Source: Solihabitans fulvus (lineage in GTDB: Bacteria; Actinomycetota; Actinomycetes; Mycobacteriales; Pseudonocardiaceae). From it: a stretch of DNA of 64,000 nucleotides. How positions within the stretch are numbered: position 1 is the stretch's first letter; every line of letters begins with the position of its first letter. The position numbers were made by a program, and so were the translations under genes. The DNA is taken from the NCBI RefSeq assembly GCF_008386585.1, contig NZ_VUOB01000067.1, forward strand, positions 1-64,000, written 5' to 3'. Shown here one piece after another: positions 24,994 through 32,093 of this stretch. The notes beneath the pieces are model-generated. The model did not search any database, was not told the origin of the DNA, and saw only the letters and a program-made list of their open reading frames with translations.

Positions 24994-25332
24994 TCACGGC
25001 GGAGGGCGAGTGGCGTCTCGGAGTTGCTGTTGGATCTCGCGTTGGTCGTGTCCGGTGAGGACGGTGGTCAGCACGAGGACGGCGGCGGGCTCGGAGACGG
25101 GATTCACGGGTCGGTCGTCGAGAGTGAGGTGGTCGCCGTCGGCGGTGACGATGCGCCAGTCGGTCTGGCGGACGCGGTCGGCGCAGTAGTAGCTGCCGAC
25201 GAGCACGCCGTCACGGGTGACGGTGCCGTACAACACCTGTTGCGCGTCGGCGGGATCGGCGACGACCGTGGTCACCGCGCAGCTGTTGTCGGTGAAGCGA
25301 CGGACCACGGTCTCGGGTACATGGTGAGTCAT
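24994..25332 (-). CDS. Hypothetical protein
   Basis: The 112-residue product starts at the ATG (MTHHVPETVVRRFTDNSCAV) behind a GGAGA-type site. It is a compact soluble sequence with alternating beta-like segments (VLYGTVTRDGVLVGSYYCAD, then DWRIVTADGDHLTLDD) and a helical end (HDQREIQQQLRDATR). It belongs to the leftward accessory series. No family recognised. Confidence 0.5.
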   Translation of the reverse strand: MTHHVPETVVRRFTDNSCAVTTVVADPADAQQVLYGTVTRDGVLVGSYYCADRVRQTDWRIVTADGDHLTLDDRPVNPVSEPAAVLVLTTVLTGHDQREIQQQLRDATRPPP

Positions 25333-25360
25333 GGTGATCTCTCCCTGTGCGTACGGTTCT

Positions 25361-26011
25361 TTATGCCCGGTGTGGAGGATTGAAGGAGCACGCCGCAGTC
25401 CTGAGTTGCCCGAGCTGGTGACCAACGGGCACTGGTCGCGGTGGAACTTGACGAAGGTGACGCTGTCGTGGGGTGCTCGATGAGGTAGGCATCGCGCGAT
25501 GCCGTCCGGGGTCGATGCGGTGTTCGGCGTCGTGGCCGTAGGTGGGGGCCGGTAACGCACTCACGGCGTCGAGCACGGTGAACGGTCGCACCGGCACCGA
25601 CTCGTCTGACCGCAGTTCCAATCGGACGGTCTGGCTGTGGCAGCGATACAGCGCCTGCGGGTCCAGCCAGTCCTCGTAGCGGTCGTCGTCGGGCGCGAGA
25701 CCGATCTCGGTGCTGCCGTGGTCGAATTCCTGGACGAACAGGGTGCCTGTGCCCAGGGTGATCTCCTCACCGGCTTGTGGGGTGGTCGGGGTGATACCGC
25801 GCGCCAGGTCGCCGCAATGGGGCGAGCGGCGGGTATCCACGATGACGGCCACCAACCGGCCGCGCGTGCCGACCGGAGCGGTGTCAAAGGGTGTGAGGTC
25901 GACGGATTCGCCGTAGGGTGCGCGGTCGAGGTTGACGGTGCCGTAGCGGTCGGTCTGGCGTTCGTATCGTTGCCAGCGCAGTATTCCAGTGCCGAGAACA
26001 ATCGAGTCCAT
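25361..26011 (-). CDS. Hypothetical protein, C-terminus possibly frameshifted
   Basis: The 216-residue product begins MDSIVLGTGILRWQRYERQT behind AGGAGG. The first 170 residues have normal composition (VAVIVDTRRSPHCGDLARGI, then LGTGTLFVQEFDHGSTEIGL). From about residue 172 the sequence turns Pro/Arg/His-rich. The neighbouring frame instead offers DGIARCLPHRAPHDSVTFVK to GLRRAPS, a better protein-like continuation. This suggests a frameshift near 25,500. Function unknown. Confidence 0.5.
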   Translation of the reverse strand: MDSIVLGTGILRWQRYERQTDRYGTVNLDRAPYGESVDLTPFDTAPVGTRGRLVAVIVDTRRSPHCGDLARGITPTTPQAGEEITLGTGTLFVQEFDHGSTEIGLAPDDDRYEDWLDPQALYRCHSQTVRLELRSDESVPVRPFTVLDAVSALPAPTYGHDAEHRIDPGRHRAMPTSSSTPRQRHLRQVPPRPVPVGHQLGQLRTAACSFNPPHRA

Positions 26012-26127
26012 TGTGGTATGTCCTCCTTCGGGTGGTACGAAGTGGTGGGCATGACGGGCGCGTCGCTGGTGCCGGAATCCTCCGATGCGTATGCGTGGCG
26101 CGGAATGGGAGATCCTGGGAGGGGTGT

Positions 26128-26574
26128 TCAGTCCGACCTCGGCGTGGCGGGGGTGTCACGGTGGAGCTTGTGTCCCCGGTTGGCCTGTGGCTGGTCGTGC
26201 TCGTCGACGAAGAACAGGCCACCGGTGTACTGGCCGAGTTGGTCGGGCGTGAGGTGTTGGGCACCGCGACGGTCGAGGCTCGTGAAGGCTTCGGTGGTGA
26301 CCTCGTCTCGCGCGGGGGCGTGCTGAGGTTCGGGGAGTCCGGTGAACCGGATGTGCAACAGCAGCACGGGCGGGGTGTCGCCGAACAGTGGTGTGATGGT
26401 GGAGGCGCTGATCGTGGCCTGCACGTGTGCCGGGATGCGTCCGGCGGCGCGCGCGGCGAGCAGGTCGTCGTGGACGTGGTGGGCGAAGGCCCCGAAGGCG
26501 TCGGTGGTGTCGGCGGTGGTGAACGGTTCTCCGTCGATCCACACGCCGGGGCTCCAGTCTTGTTCGATGAGCAT
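26128..26574 (-). CDS. Hypothetical protein
   Basis: The 148-residue protein starts MLIEQDWSPGVWIDGEPFTT with a GGGAG site. It contains HHVHDDLLAARAAGRIPAHV and VLLLHIRFTGLPEPQHA, then FFVDEHDQPQANRGHKLHRD. It appears soluble, without signal or membrane segment. It is part of the leftward accessory operon; I do not recognise it. Confidence 0.5.
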   Translation of the reverse strand: MLIEQDWSPGVWIDGEPFTTADTTDAFGAFAHHVHDDLLAARAAGRIPAHVQATISASTITPLFGDTPPVLLLHIRFTGLPEPQHAPARDEVTTEAFTSLDRRGAQHLTPDQLGQYTGGLFFVDEHDQPQANRGHKLHRDTPATPRSD

Positions 26575-26608
26575 CGGTATCTCCCGTGTGGTTCGTGCGT
26601 CGTTGAGG

Positions 26609-27130
26609 TCAGGTCTCTGGGTTCGAGGTCGTCAGTTGTCCCAGGGTGGGTAGGACGAGGGCGCAGTCTGGCTGGTGGTTCGAGTCGTCGCGGGCCTCGT
26701 CGGCGATGGGGGCGTCGCCGTCGGGGTCGAGGTAGTCGCCGAGGTCGCTCAGGGTGGCGATGCGGGTGAGGGGGACTTCGGTCGCGCAGTCGGGGCACTG
26801 GTCCAGGAGTAGCCATCCGTCGCCGGGGGTGGTGAAGTCGGGGATGAACCGCCACGCGCGTCCGGTTACCGGGTCGGTGACGGTGATCAGGTCTCCGGGG
26901 ACCGGTCCGGTGCGGGTGGGGTACTGGTGGTGCGGGTCGTCGGTGACCAGCACGGTGTCGACACTGACCTGCAGGGCGGCGGCGATGGTGCGGGCGACGC
27001 GGGCGCGGCGTGCCCACCGGTTCCACTGGTCGGGGTCGTGGCGGCGGCTGAACCCGTCGGGGTCGGCGGTGCGGTGGGCGTGGGCGGCGCGCACGGCACG
27101 CTCGGAGAGTCCGGGCGCGGTGGTGGTCAT
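26609..27130 (-). CDS. Hypothetical protein with CPDC motif
   Basis: The 173-residue protein starts at the ATG at 27130, which overlaps the previous stop. The first 50 residues are helical and basic (LSERAVRAAHAHR, then QWNRWARRARVARTIAAALQ). After ITVTDPVTGRAWRFIPDFTT comes LLLDQCPDCATEVPLTRIAT, a possible half zinc site. A second pair (HQPDCALV) may complete it. Function unknown. Confidence 0.5.
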   Translation of the reverse strand: MTTTAPGLSERAVRAAHAHRTADPDGFSRRHDPDQWNRWARRARVARTIAAALQVSVDTVLVTDDPHHQYPTRTGPVPGDLITVTDPVTGRAWRFIPDFTTPGDGWLLLDQCPDCATEVPLTRIATLSDLGDYLDPDGDAPIADEARDDSNHQPDCALVLPTLGQLTTSNPET

Positions 27131-27384
27131 CACGACCACCCCAACGCGTCGGCGGCGGGTGCGGGCAGGTAACCGACCTGCTCGCCGACGGCGAGCCACA
27201 CCACGGGCGGGTCGGTGGGCGGGGTGCCGTTGTGCGTGGCGTCGTCCGGGGTGCACGCGACCTGTCCGAGGGTGTGCTCCAGCGGGTAGTGGGGTTGCGT
27301 GGCGAACCGGACGGGGGTGGCGGGGTCGTAGCGGCCGAGTGCGGCGGTCAGCTCGCCCACGGTCGCGATGTGGTTGCCGTACAT
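27130..27384 (-). CDS. Small hypothetical protein
   Basis: The 84-residue product begins MYGNHIATVGELTAALGRYD and contains TPVRFATQPHYPLEHTLGQV and VVWLAVGEQVGYLPAPAADA. The N-terminus resembles short proteins that start with an (I/V)xTVGEL(I/R)xxLxxxDPxTPV motif, frequent on phages and mobile elements. It overlaps the next gene by a few bases. Confidence 0.55.
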   Translation of the reverse strand: MYGNHIATVGELTAALGRYDPATPVRFATQPHYPLEHTLGQVACTPDDATHNGTPPTDPPVVWLAVGEQVGYLPAPAADALGWS

Positions 27385-27468
27385 GGTGATCACCTCTGGT
27401 GTGTTCGGTCGAGTGGTGGCCGGTTTCTTGGGGGTTGGGGGCGAGAATCCCGCCCCCAACCGGGCGGT

Positions 27469-29232
27469 TCAGTGGGTGGCGGCGCGCAGGGCGGCGGTGG
27501 CGGCGCGACCGATGGCCTGCGCGGTGGCGGTGGGGTCGGTCATCACGTGCATGGTCGCCCCGGTCAGCGGTTCGCTGTAGCCGTGCGGGGCGAGCCACAA
27601 CACCGCGCATCCGGTGGCCCGCAACCGATCGACCAGCCGCTGGGCGTTGCGCCGCACCAGGTCGGGTACGAACCCGTCGGACACGATCACCAGCAGCCGC
27701 GCGGCACCGGGTTGGGACAGCCCGAGCGCGCCGTCGAGGGCGTCGATCGCGGTGTCGACGGCTTCCCAGTCGTCGTTCGCGGCGAACTCGGTCACGGCTT
27801 TGGGGGTGGTGCCGGGGCGGGTGATCGGGCGGACATGCGCGCCGAAGATCACGGTGGCGGTGTCGGCGGGGATCGAGGTCTGCGCGGCGGCGTTGGCCAT
27901 GATCCACGCTGTCGAGGCGACCGGACCCGCGAAGGCACCCATCGACCCGGACACGTCGCACGCGATGCCCAACCGCAGTGGCGGGGTGGGCACCGGGGTG
28001 CGGGTGGTGCGGGTGAACGGTTCGGCGGTGGGAATGGCCCCGGCGGCGCGTTGCGCTTCCCGTTGCACCGCGCCCCGCATCCGCAACCGTCCGGGCGGGA
28101 TCGGCGAGGTCGACTTCGTGACGACCCGCTCACGGACCCCGGCGGTGGTCAACGCGCGCGACAGCACACGCGCGGCGGTCCGTTCGGCGGTGGTTGGCGG
28201 GCGGGTGCCGGTTGTTTCCGTGTCGCCGTCACCGGAACTACCGGGCGCGGTGTCGAACACCTTCTCGGCGGCCTTGTCCGCCTTCGCGCGGGCGGCGTCG
28301 GTGGCGGCCTTCTTCCGGGCGGCGATCTCGGCGGGGTCCTCGGGCAGCTTTGCCCGCGCGACCGCCCGCGCGACCTTGCCCAGCGTCTTGCCGATCGCGT
28401 CCGCCAACGGGGACGGGGCGGGCGTGGCGGTGGGGTCGTCGGTGTCGGCGTCGGGGTCGGACAGGTGCGGCGGGGTGGTGTCGGGGTCGGGTCCGATGAT
28501 CGCGCACCACTGACGGCCGAGGTCGAGCATGGCGTCGGTGTCGTCGTCGGCGACCCGGAACGCCGCGCGCCACACCGCGCGCAGTCGGGCGAGTTTCTCC
28601 TCGCCGAGCACGGTTTCCACGGCACGCGCGACCGGGGCGGTTTCGGCTCGGGTGAGGATGCCGCCGTCGGTGCGTCCCAAAAACAGGGCGGCGGTGTGGG
28701 CGGCGTCGCGCGGGGTCATTTTCGCCGGGAATTTGGGGTCGTCCAGTGTCAGCCCGCCCGTGACGATGGTCTTCACGCACGCGCGCAACCAGTGCCGGTC
28801 GTCGGGGCGGCGGCGGACCTGTGCGCGTTCGATCCGGGGCTCTTCCAACAGCAGGGCGGCGTCAACGACCTCGGGGTCGGTGTCGGCGGGTACGCCCGTG
28901 TGCCACCGGGTGTGTTTGCTGTGCCCGCATTCGTGGGTCATCGCGCCCCACATCGGGGCGTAGCGTGTGCGGTCGCTGGTCAGGTGCGGGCGGGCGGTGG
29001 CGGGGTCGACCGGCATGTGGACACCGTCGACTTCGATCATGGCTGTGGCAGGCAGGAAACACGCCGGGGCACCGTGTCCGGCACCGGGCGCGATGCTGAC
29101 CAGCAGGTCGTCGCGGTCGGCGATCACGGGGACCTCGGCGGTCAGCGCGGCCGAGAGAGTGTCCCATCCGGGGGCGGCGGGGAACACGGCCGAACCGGTG
29201 GCGGCGGGGTCGGTGATCGTGTGCGCGGTCAT
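27469..29232 (-). CDS. VWA-domain protein with a HECGH motif, MoxR partner
   Basis: The 587-residue protein has HECGH at residues 100-104 in the N-terminal half, a zincin-like site (HExxH pattern) within a DUF2201-like region. A charged Ala/Lys/Asp-rich hinge spans about 255-340. A C-terminal von Willebrand A domain has the MIDAS motif DVSGSMG near 428 and LLVIVSDGFVPDLV near 525. VWA proteins with metallopeptidase-like N-termini pair with MoxR AAA+ ATPases, here encoded just upstream. The pair probably remodels or assembles a protein complex; the substrate is unknown. No signal peptide, so cytoplasmic. Confidence 0.75.
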   Translation of the reverse strand: MTAHTITDPAATGSAVFPAAPGWDTLSAALTAEVPVIADRDDLLVSIAPGAGHGAPACFLPATAMIEVDGVHMPVDPATARPHLTSDRTRYAPMWGAMTHECGHSKHTRWHTGVPADTDPEVVDAALLLEEPRIERAQVRRRPDDRHWLRACVKTIVTGGLTLDDPKFPAKMTPRDAAHTAALFLGRTDGGILTRAETAPVARAVETVLGEEKLARLRAVWRAAFRVADDDTDAMLDLGRQWCAIIGPDPDTTPPHLSDPDADTDDPTATPAPSPLADAIGKTLGKVARAVARAKLPEDPAEIAARKKAATDAARAKADKAAEKVFDTAPGSSGDGDTETTGTRPPTTAERTAARVLSRALTTAGVRERVVTKSTSPIPPGRLRMRGAVQREAQRAAGAIPTAEPFTRTTRTPVPTPPLRLGIACDVSGSMGAFAGPVASTAWIMANAAAQTSIPADTATVIFGAHVRPITRPGTTPKAVTEFAANDDWEAVDTAIDALDGALGLSQPGAARLLVIVSDGFVPDLVRRNAQRLVDRLRATGCAVLWLAPHGYSEPLTGATMHVMTDPTATAQAIGRAATAALRAATH

Positions 29233-29295
29233 GGCGGGCGGTCCTTTCCGGACGGTCGAACGGGTGGCGGGTGGCGGGTGGCGGGTGGCGGGTGG

Positions 29296-30033
29296 CTAGA
29301 TTTGGGCACCGAGTGCCAGTGGGGCAACGGCTTTGCCGAAGGCGGTGCGTACGGCGGTGGCCACGATGTCGCGGTCCTCTTCCGGGGCGGTGCCGATCAG
29401 GTTCCCGGCGGCGGCGTCGACGCCCAACACGTCGGCGACCTTCTGAAAAGCCAACAGCTCGCGCAATTGTGGTGCCCACCTGATCTCGCCGCCTGCCTGC
29501 CGGGTCGCCAGGTTGCGCGCCACCGCAACGGCTTTCGTGTCGATCTTGAGTTGCACGGCGAGGTCGTAGTCGGTGGACACCTGGATCTGCACCGAGAACC
29601 GCGACGCCAACGCATCCGACAGCACCGCGCCGTGCACGCCGGGGTTGTGTCCGGCCACGACGTAGAAACCGGGGGCGGCGTCGACGGTTTCGCCGCCGTT
29701 GGCCTTGATGATGATCTGGTGGCGTCCGTCCATCGCGGGGTAGACCACAGCGAGCACGGTCGGCGGTATGAGGGTGGCGTCGTCGATGAACAGGGTCCGA
29801 CCTTCGCGCATCGCGCGGGGTAGCGGACCGGGCACGAACACGAACTTCCCGTCCGGCGTTTGGGTGTACTCGCCCACGATGTCGGCGACCGTGGTGTCCC
29901 CGTCGCCCTGAATGGTGATCAGGTCACCGAACGCGGCTTCGATCACCGAGGTTTTCCCGGTTCCGGGTGGTCCGTACATCAGGGCGGCGACCCCGGCGTC
30001 GCGCAATTTGTGCAGCGCGGTCACGTCCGGCAC
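29296..30033 (-). CDS. MoxR-type AAA+ ATPase
   Basis: The 245-residue ATPase has Walker A YGPPGTGKTS at about 20-29, Walker B TLFIDDATLIPP near 78, and sensor/arginine-finger region NPGVHGAVLSDALASRFSV. It starts at GTG 30033, 13 nt inside the preceding winged-helix gene. In relatives I recall, a PNG-x-x-YHPR segment runs directly into the DVxxL start of such ATPases; here that segment ends the previous frame (RPNGQLYHPRTLSG). One extra G in GGG near 30,038 would fuse the two. It is likely the motor for the VWA protein downstream. Confidence 0.75.
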   Translation of the reverse strand: MPDVTALHKLRDAGVAALMYGPPGTGKTSVIEAAFGDLITIQGDGDTTVADIVGEYTQTPDGKFVFVPGPLPRAMREGRTLFIDDATLIPPTVLAVVYPAMDGRHQIIIKANGGETVDAAPGFYVVAGHNPGVHGAVLSDALASRFSVQIQVSTDYDLAVQLKIDTKAVAVARNLATRQAGGEIRWAPQLRELLAFQKVADVLGVDAAAGNLIGTAPEEDRDIVATAVRTAFGKAVAPLALGAQI

Positions 30034-30479
30034 CCGGACAGCGTGCGCGGGTGGTAGAGCTGCCCGTTCGGGCGCGTGACCGGACCGGTCACGGTGGGAA
30101 CCGCCGACGGGGCGGGCGGCGGCGTGGTGGCGGGCGGCGTTGCGCGGGGGCGGCGGGGCGTGCCGGACGGGATCGCCACGGGCGCGGTGGCGGCGTCGGC
30201 GGTGGTCGGGGTCGATCGGTAGCGGATCGGTTTGGTCGAGGTCTGTTCGGCGTAGCCACCGGCGGTCAGTGCGGCGAGCGCGTTGCCGATCGCGCCCGAC
30301 GACCGCCCGGCGAGCGCGGCGGAAATGTCGCGCGGGGTCAGTTCCGTGCCCGCGCGGGCGGCGAGGACTTCCGCCACCTGTCGGCGCAGTTCGCCGTTGG
30401 GCAACCGCCCGCCCGCCGGGGCGGTGGTCGTGCCGGATGCCGCCGGGGCGGTCGTCGTCGGCGTGGCTGGCGTGGTCAT
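30021..30479 (-). CDS. Winged-helix protein, probably split N-terminal part of a wHTH-AAA+ fusion
   Basis: The 152-residue product has a Thr/Ala-rich start, then a winged helix at about 28-85 (LRRQVAEVLAARAGTELTPR, then GRSSGAIGNALAALTAGGYA), akin to the second domain of the 338-aa protein at 21.5 kb. A Pro/Thr-rich linker follows. It ends VTRPNGQLYHPRTLSGCRT where it overlaps the AAA+ gene. The ending looks like the entry to the ATPase domain, so I suspect one ancestral gene split by a single-base loss. Confidence 0.6.
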   Translation of the reverse strand: MTTPATPTTTAPAASGTTTAPAGGRLPNGELRRQVAEVLAARAGTELTPRDISAALAGRSSGAIGNALAALTAGGYAEQTSTKPIRYRSTPTTADAATAPVAIPSGTPRRPRATPPATTPPPAPSAVPTVTGPVTRPNGQLYHPRTLSGCRT

Positions 30480-30514
30480 CGCACGGCGTCCTTTCCGATC
30501 TTTGTGCGCGGGTG

Positions 30515-30703
30515 TCAGGCGGTGGCGGGCGCGTCGTCGTCGATGTCGTCGGGCGCGTTCTGGTGGGCGTAGGCGGCGGCGTCGGCCGATTCCGTGTTGT
30601 GCCCGTACTCGACCCACCCGCAATAGCAAAACGCGGTGACCGTGCCGTCGTATTCGGTGGCGATGTCGGCGTAGCACATGATCGGCTCCCATTCGTCGGA
30701 CAT
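30515..30703 (-). CDS. Small Cys-containing hypothetical protein
   Basis: The 62-residue product starts MSDEWEPIMCYADIATEYDG. It holds FCYCGWVEYGHNTESADAAA and an acidic C-terminus. Two Cys and nearby His give a possible metal site. It is the first gene behind the candidate promoter at 30760-30788 and starts the leftward series. Confidence 0.5.
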   Translation of the reverse strand: MSDEWEPIMCYADIATEYDGTVTAFCYCGWVEYGHNTESADAAAYAHQNAPDDIDDDAPATA

Positions 30704-30759
30704 AGCTCGCGCCGGGCGTGGTATTCGGTGTGGTTTCCGGTTCCCCCGGCGACAATTCA

Positions 30760-30788
30760 ATTATGACTCCGCGCCGCGCCGCGCGCAA
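30760..30788 (-). promoter_or_regulatory. Candidate promoter of the leftward accessory operon
   Basis: On the minus strand TTGCGC (30788-30783) and CATAAT (30765-30760) are separated by 17 nt, about 55 nt upstream of the first ATG. The CATAAT box stands out in GC-rich surroundings. The match is fair for the -10 box and weak for the -35 box. Confidence 0.35.
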
Positions 30789-31521
30789 TAGAAACCGCCA
30801 CCCATTTACAAGACTCTTTTCGCGCGGACGCGCCACCGTCATTGTTGGTGAATAGAAAGCCGTCCGTACGGTCGGAATTCCCGTCATTCCCGTCGACGAT
30901 TCGCGCAGGTCAGCGACCCGGCCGCGCGCCGGGCATCGTACAAGGGAGCGGCAACGACGGGAGCGGAGGTGTAACGAAAAGGAAGGAGGAACAATTAAAT
31001 AATAGAATGAGGAAAGGGGAGTTTTGAATAGGTGAGAGAAGAAGTGAAAGCGAGGCAGGTGAGGATGGGGGGACGCTGACCAACCAGCCCGCCCCGATGT
31101 GTCTTCCGGCTTGTGGTCAAGCGAGTCTGGGATACCAGCGGATCCCCCTACGGGGTCGCTGACCTGCGTCTTCACGAGCCGCTGGGGGTGGTTCCCTAAC
31201 GTGATCCCCCGTATGAACCCCATCATGATCCCCCGTATGAACCTCCAATGGAAGTCACCGTGCGTGTAAACGATCTTTAGATTGGCTACTTGTCGTGACA
31301 GTGAGGCGGATTTCGCTTTGAGTAGGAATACGGTGGGGTGGTTCATCCGTTCGGCGTAACGTGGAGATCTCCGTCATCACGACACGAGGAATCCGAGATT
31401 GGCACCACGATGGCGGTGACCAGGCGCGACCGCGCAGGCGACAGCCGCTGAGGGCGTGTCGCCGCAGGACTGCGCGACGGGCGCGGCGGGAGAGCCGGGG
31501 CGGTGTGCGTGGGGAGGTGCG
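30789..31521. other. Long non-coding region with purine-rich tract and direct repeats
   Basis: There is no convincing gene in 730 bp. From about 30,955 to 31,070 the plus strand is almost pure purine (AAAAGGAAGGAGGAAC, then AATGAGGAAAGGGGAG) and unusually AT-rich at AATTAAATAATAGAAT. Further on come two 18-bp direct repeats (31202 and 31226) and another AT-rich patch before the HxlR gene. Such a region in a mobile element could be an origin of replication or transfer, or a regulatory spacer; I cannot tell which. Confidence 0.4.
31202..31243 (+). repeat. Two 18-bp direct repeats, 24-bp period
   Basis: TGATCCCCCGTATGAACC occurs at 31202-31219 and again at 31226-31243, without mismatch. The spacing of just over two helical turns would place bound proteins nearly on one face of the helix. 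GGATCCCCCTACGGGG at about 31,140 is partly similar. This could be an iteron pair or the operator of the HxlR gene. Confidence 0.55.
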
Positions 31522-32004
31522 ATGACAGCCAGGGACGAGAACCTTCTTCGGGGTTTGGATGACCTGAAGTACCTGTTCGGGGACAAGTGGGTGCCAGCCA
31601 TCCTGGTCGTGCTCTCGAACGGCCCGATGCGACGCAAAGACATTCTTTCCACGATCAACTCGTATTCCATCGGCAAAGAGTGGTCGGATAAACGTGCCGT
31701 CCTGCATGATAGCTACCTGGCGCGCACAGTGAAAAAGTTGACCGAAGCGGGTCTGGTGACGCGCACGCGCGACACGGAAGCCTTTCCGCCTCGGGTCTAT
31801 TACTCGGTCAAGGCGGAAGTGGTGGAGTCGTTGGAGTTGACCAAGCCGCTTCTCGCCTGGATAGAGGCGCACCCGGAACTCATCGCGCAGGCTCGGGCGT
31901 ACAGCCGGCAGCGCGGTCGCGACATGGGCACGCTCACCGGAATCGACGAGCTCGGCGATGGCGATATCGAAGACGAAGACGACGATGAAGACGAAGACGA
32001 CTGA
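31522..32004 (+). CDS. HxlR-type winged-helix regulator with acidic tail
   Basis: The 160-residue product starts MTARDENLLRGLDDLKYLFG, from the ATG inside a GGGAGGTGCGATG context. The HxlR signature is clear (FGDKWVPAILVVLSNGPMRR, later LARTVKKLTEAGLVTRTRD and PPRVYYSV). The C-terminal 20 residues are nearly all Asp and Glu. Members bind palindromes as dimers; the direct repeats upstream are candidate sites. The acidic tail is unusual and may mimic DNA or bind partners. Confidence 0.7.
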   Translation: MTARDENLLRGLDDLKYLFGDKWVPAILVVLSNGPMRRKDILSTINSYSIGKEWSDKRAVLHDSYLARTVKKLTEAGLVTRTRDTEAFPPRVYYSVKAEVVESLELTKPLLAWIEAHPELIAQARAYSRQRGRDMGTLTGIDELGDGDIEDEDDDEDEDD

Positions 32005-32028
32005 TAGGGAACGACCACCCCGAGCCCG

Positions 32029-32051
32029 GCCCGAGATGACGGCGTCGGGCC
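32029..32051. terminator. Small hairpin between convergent genes
   Basis: GGCCCGA (32029-32035) and TCGGGCC (32045-32051) form a 7-bp stem with a 9-nt loop between the HxlR gene and the LysM-BTAD gene, which converge here. There is no U-tract. Confidence 0.35.
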
Positions 32052-32093
32052 TGCCCGGCGACCATCTCGTTCACCCGCCGGGCCGCGGAGCGG

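Noticed and set aside
27232..29823. 863-codon plus-strand frame opposite the VWA gene
   Set aside because: Gly/Arg/Val-rich antisense shadow; the minus strand carries clear VWA and AAA+ motifs.
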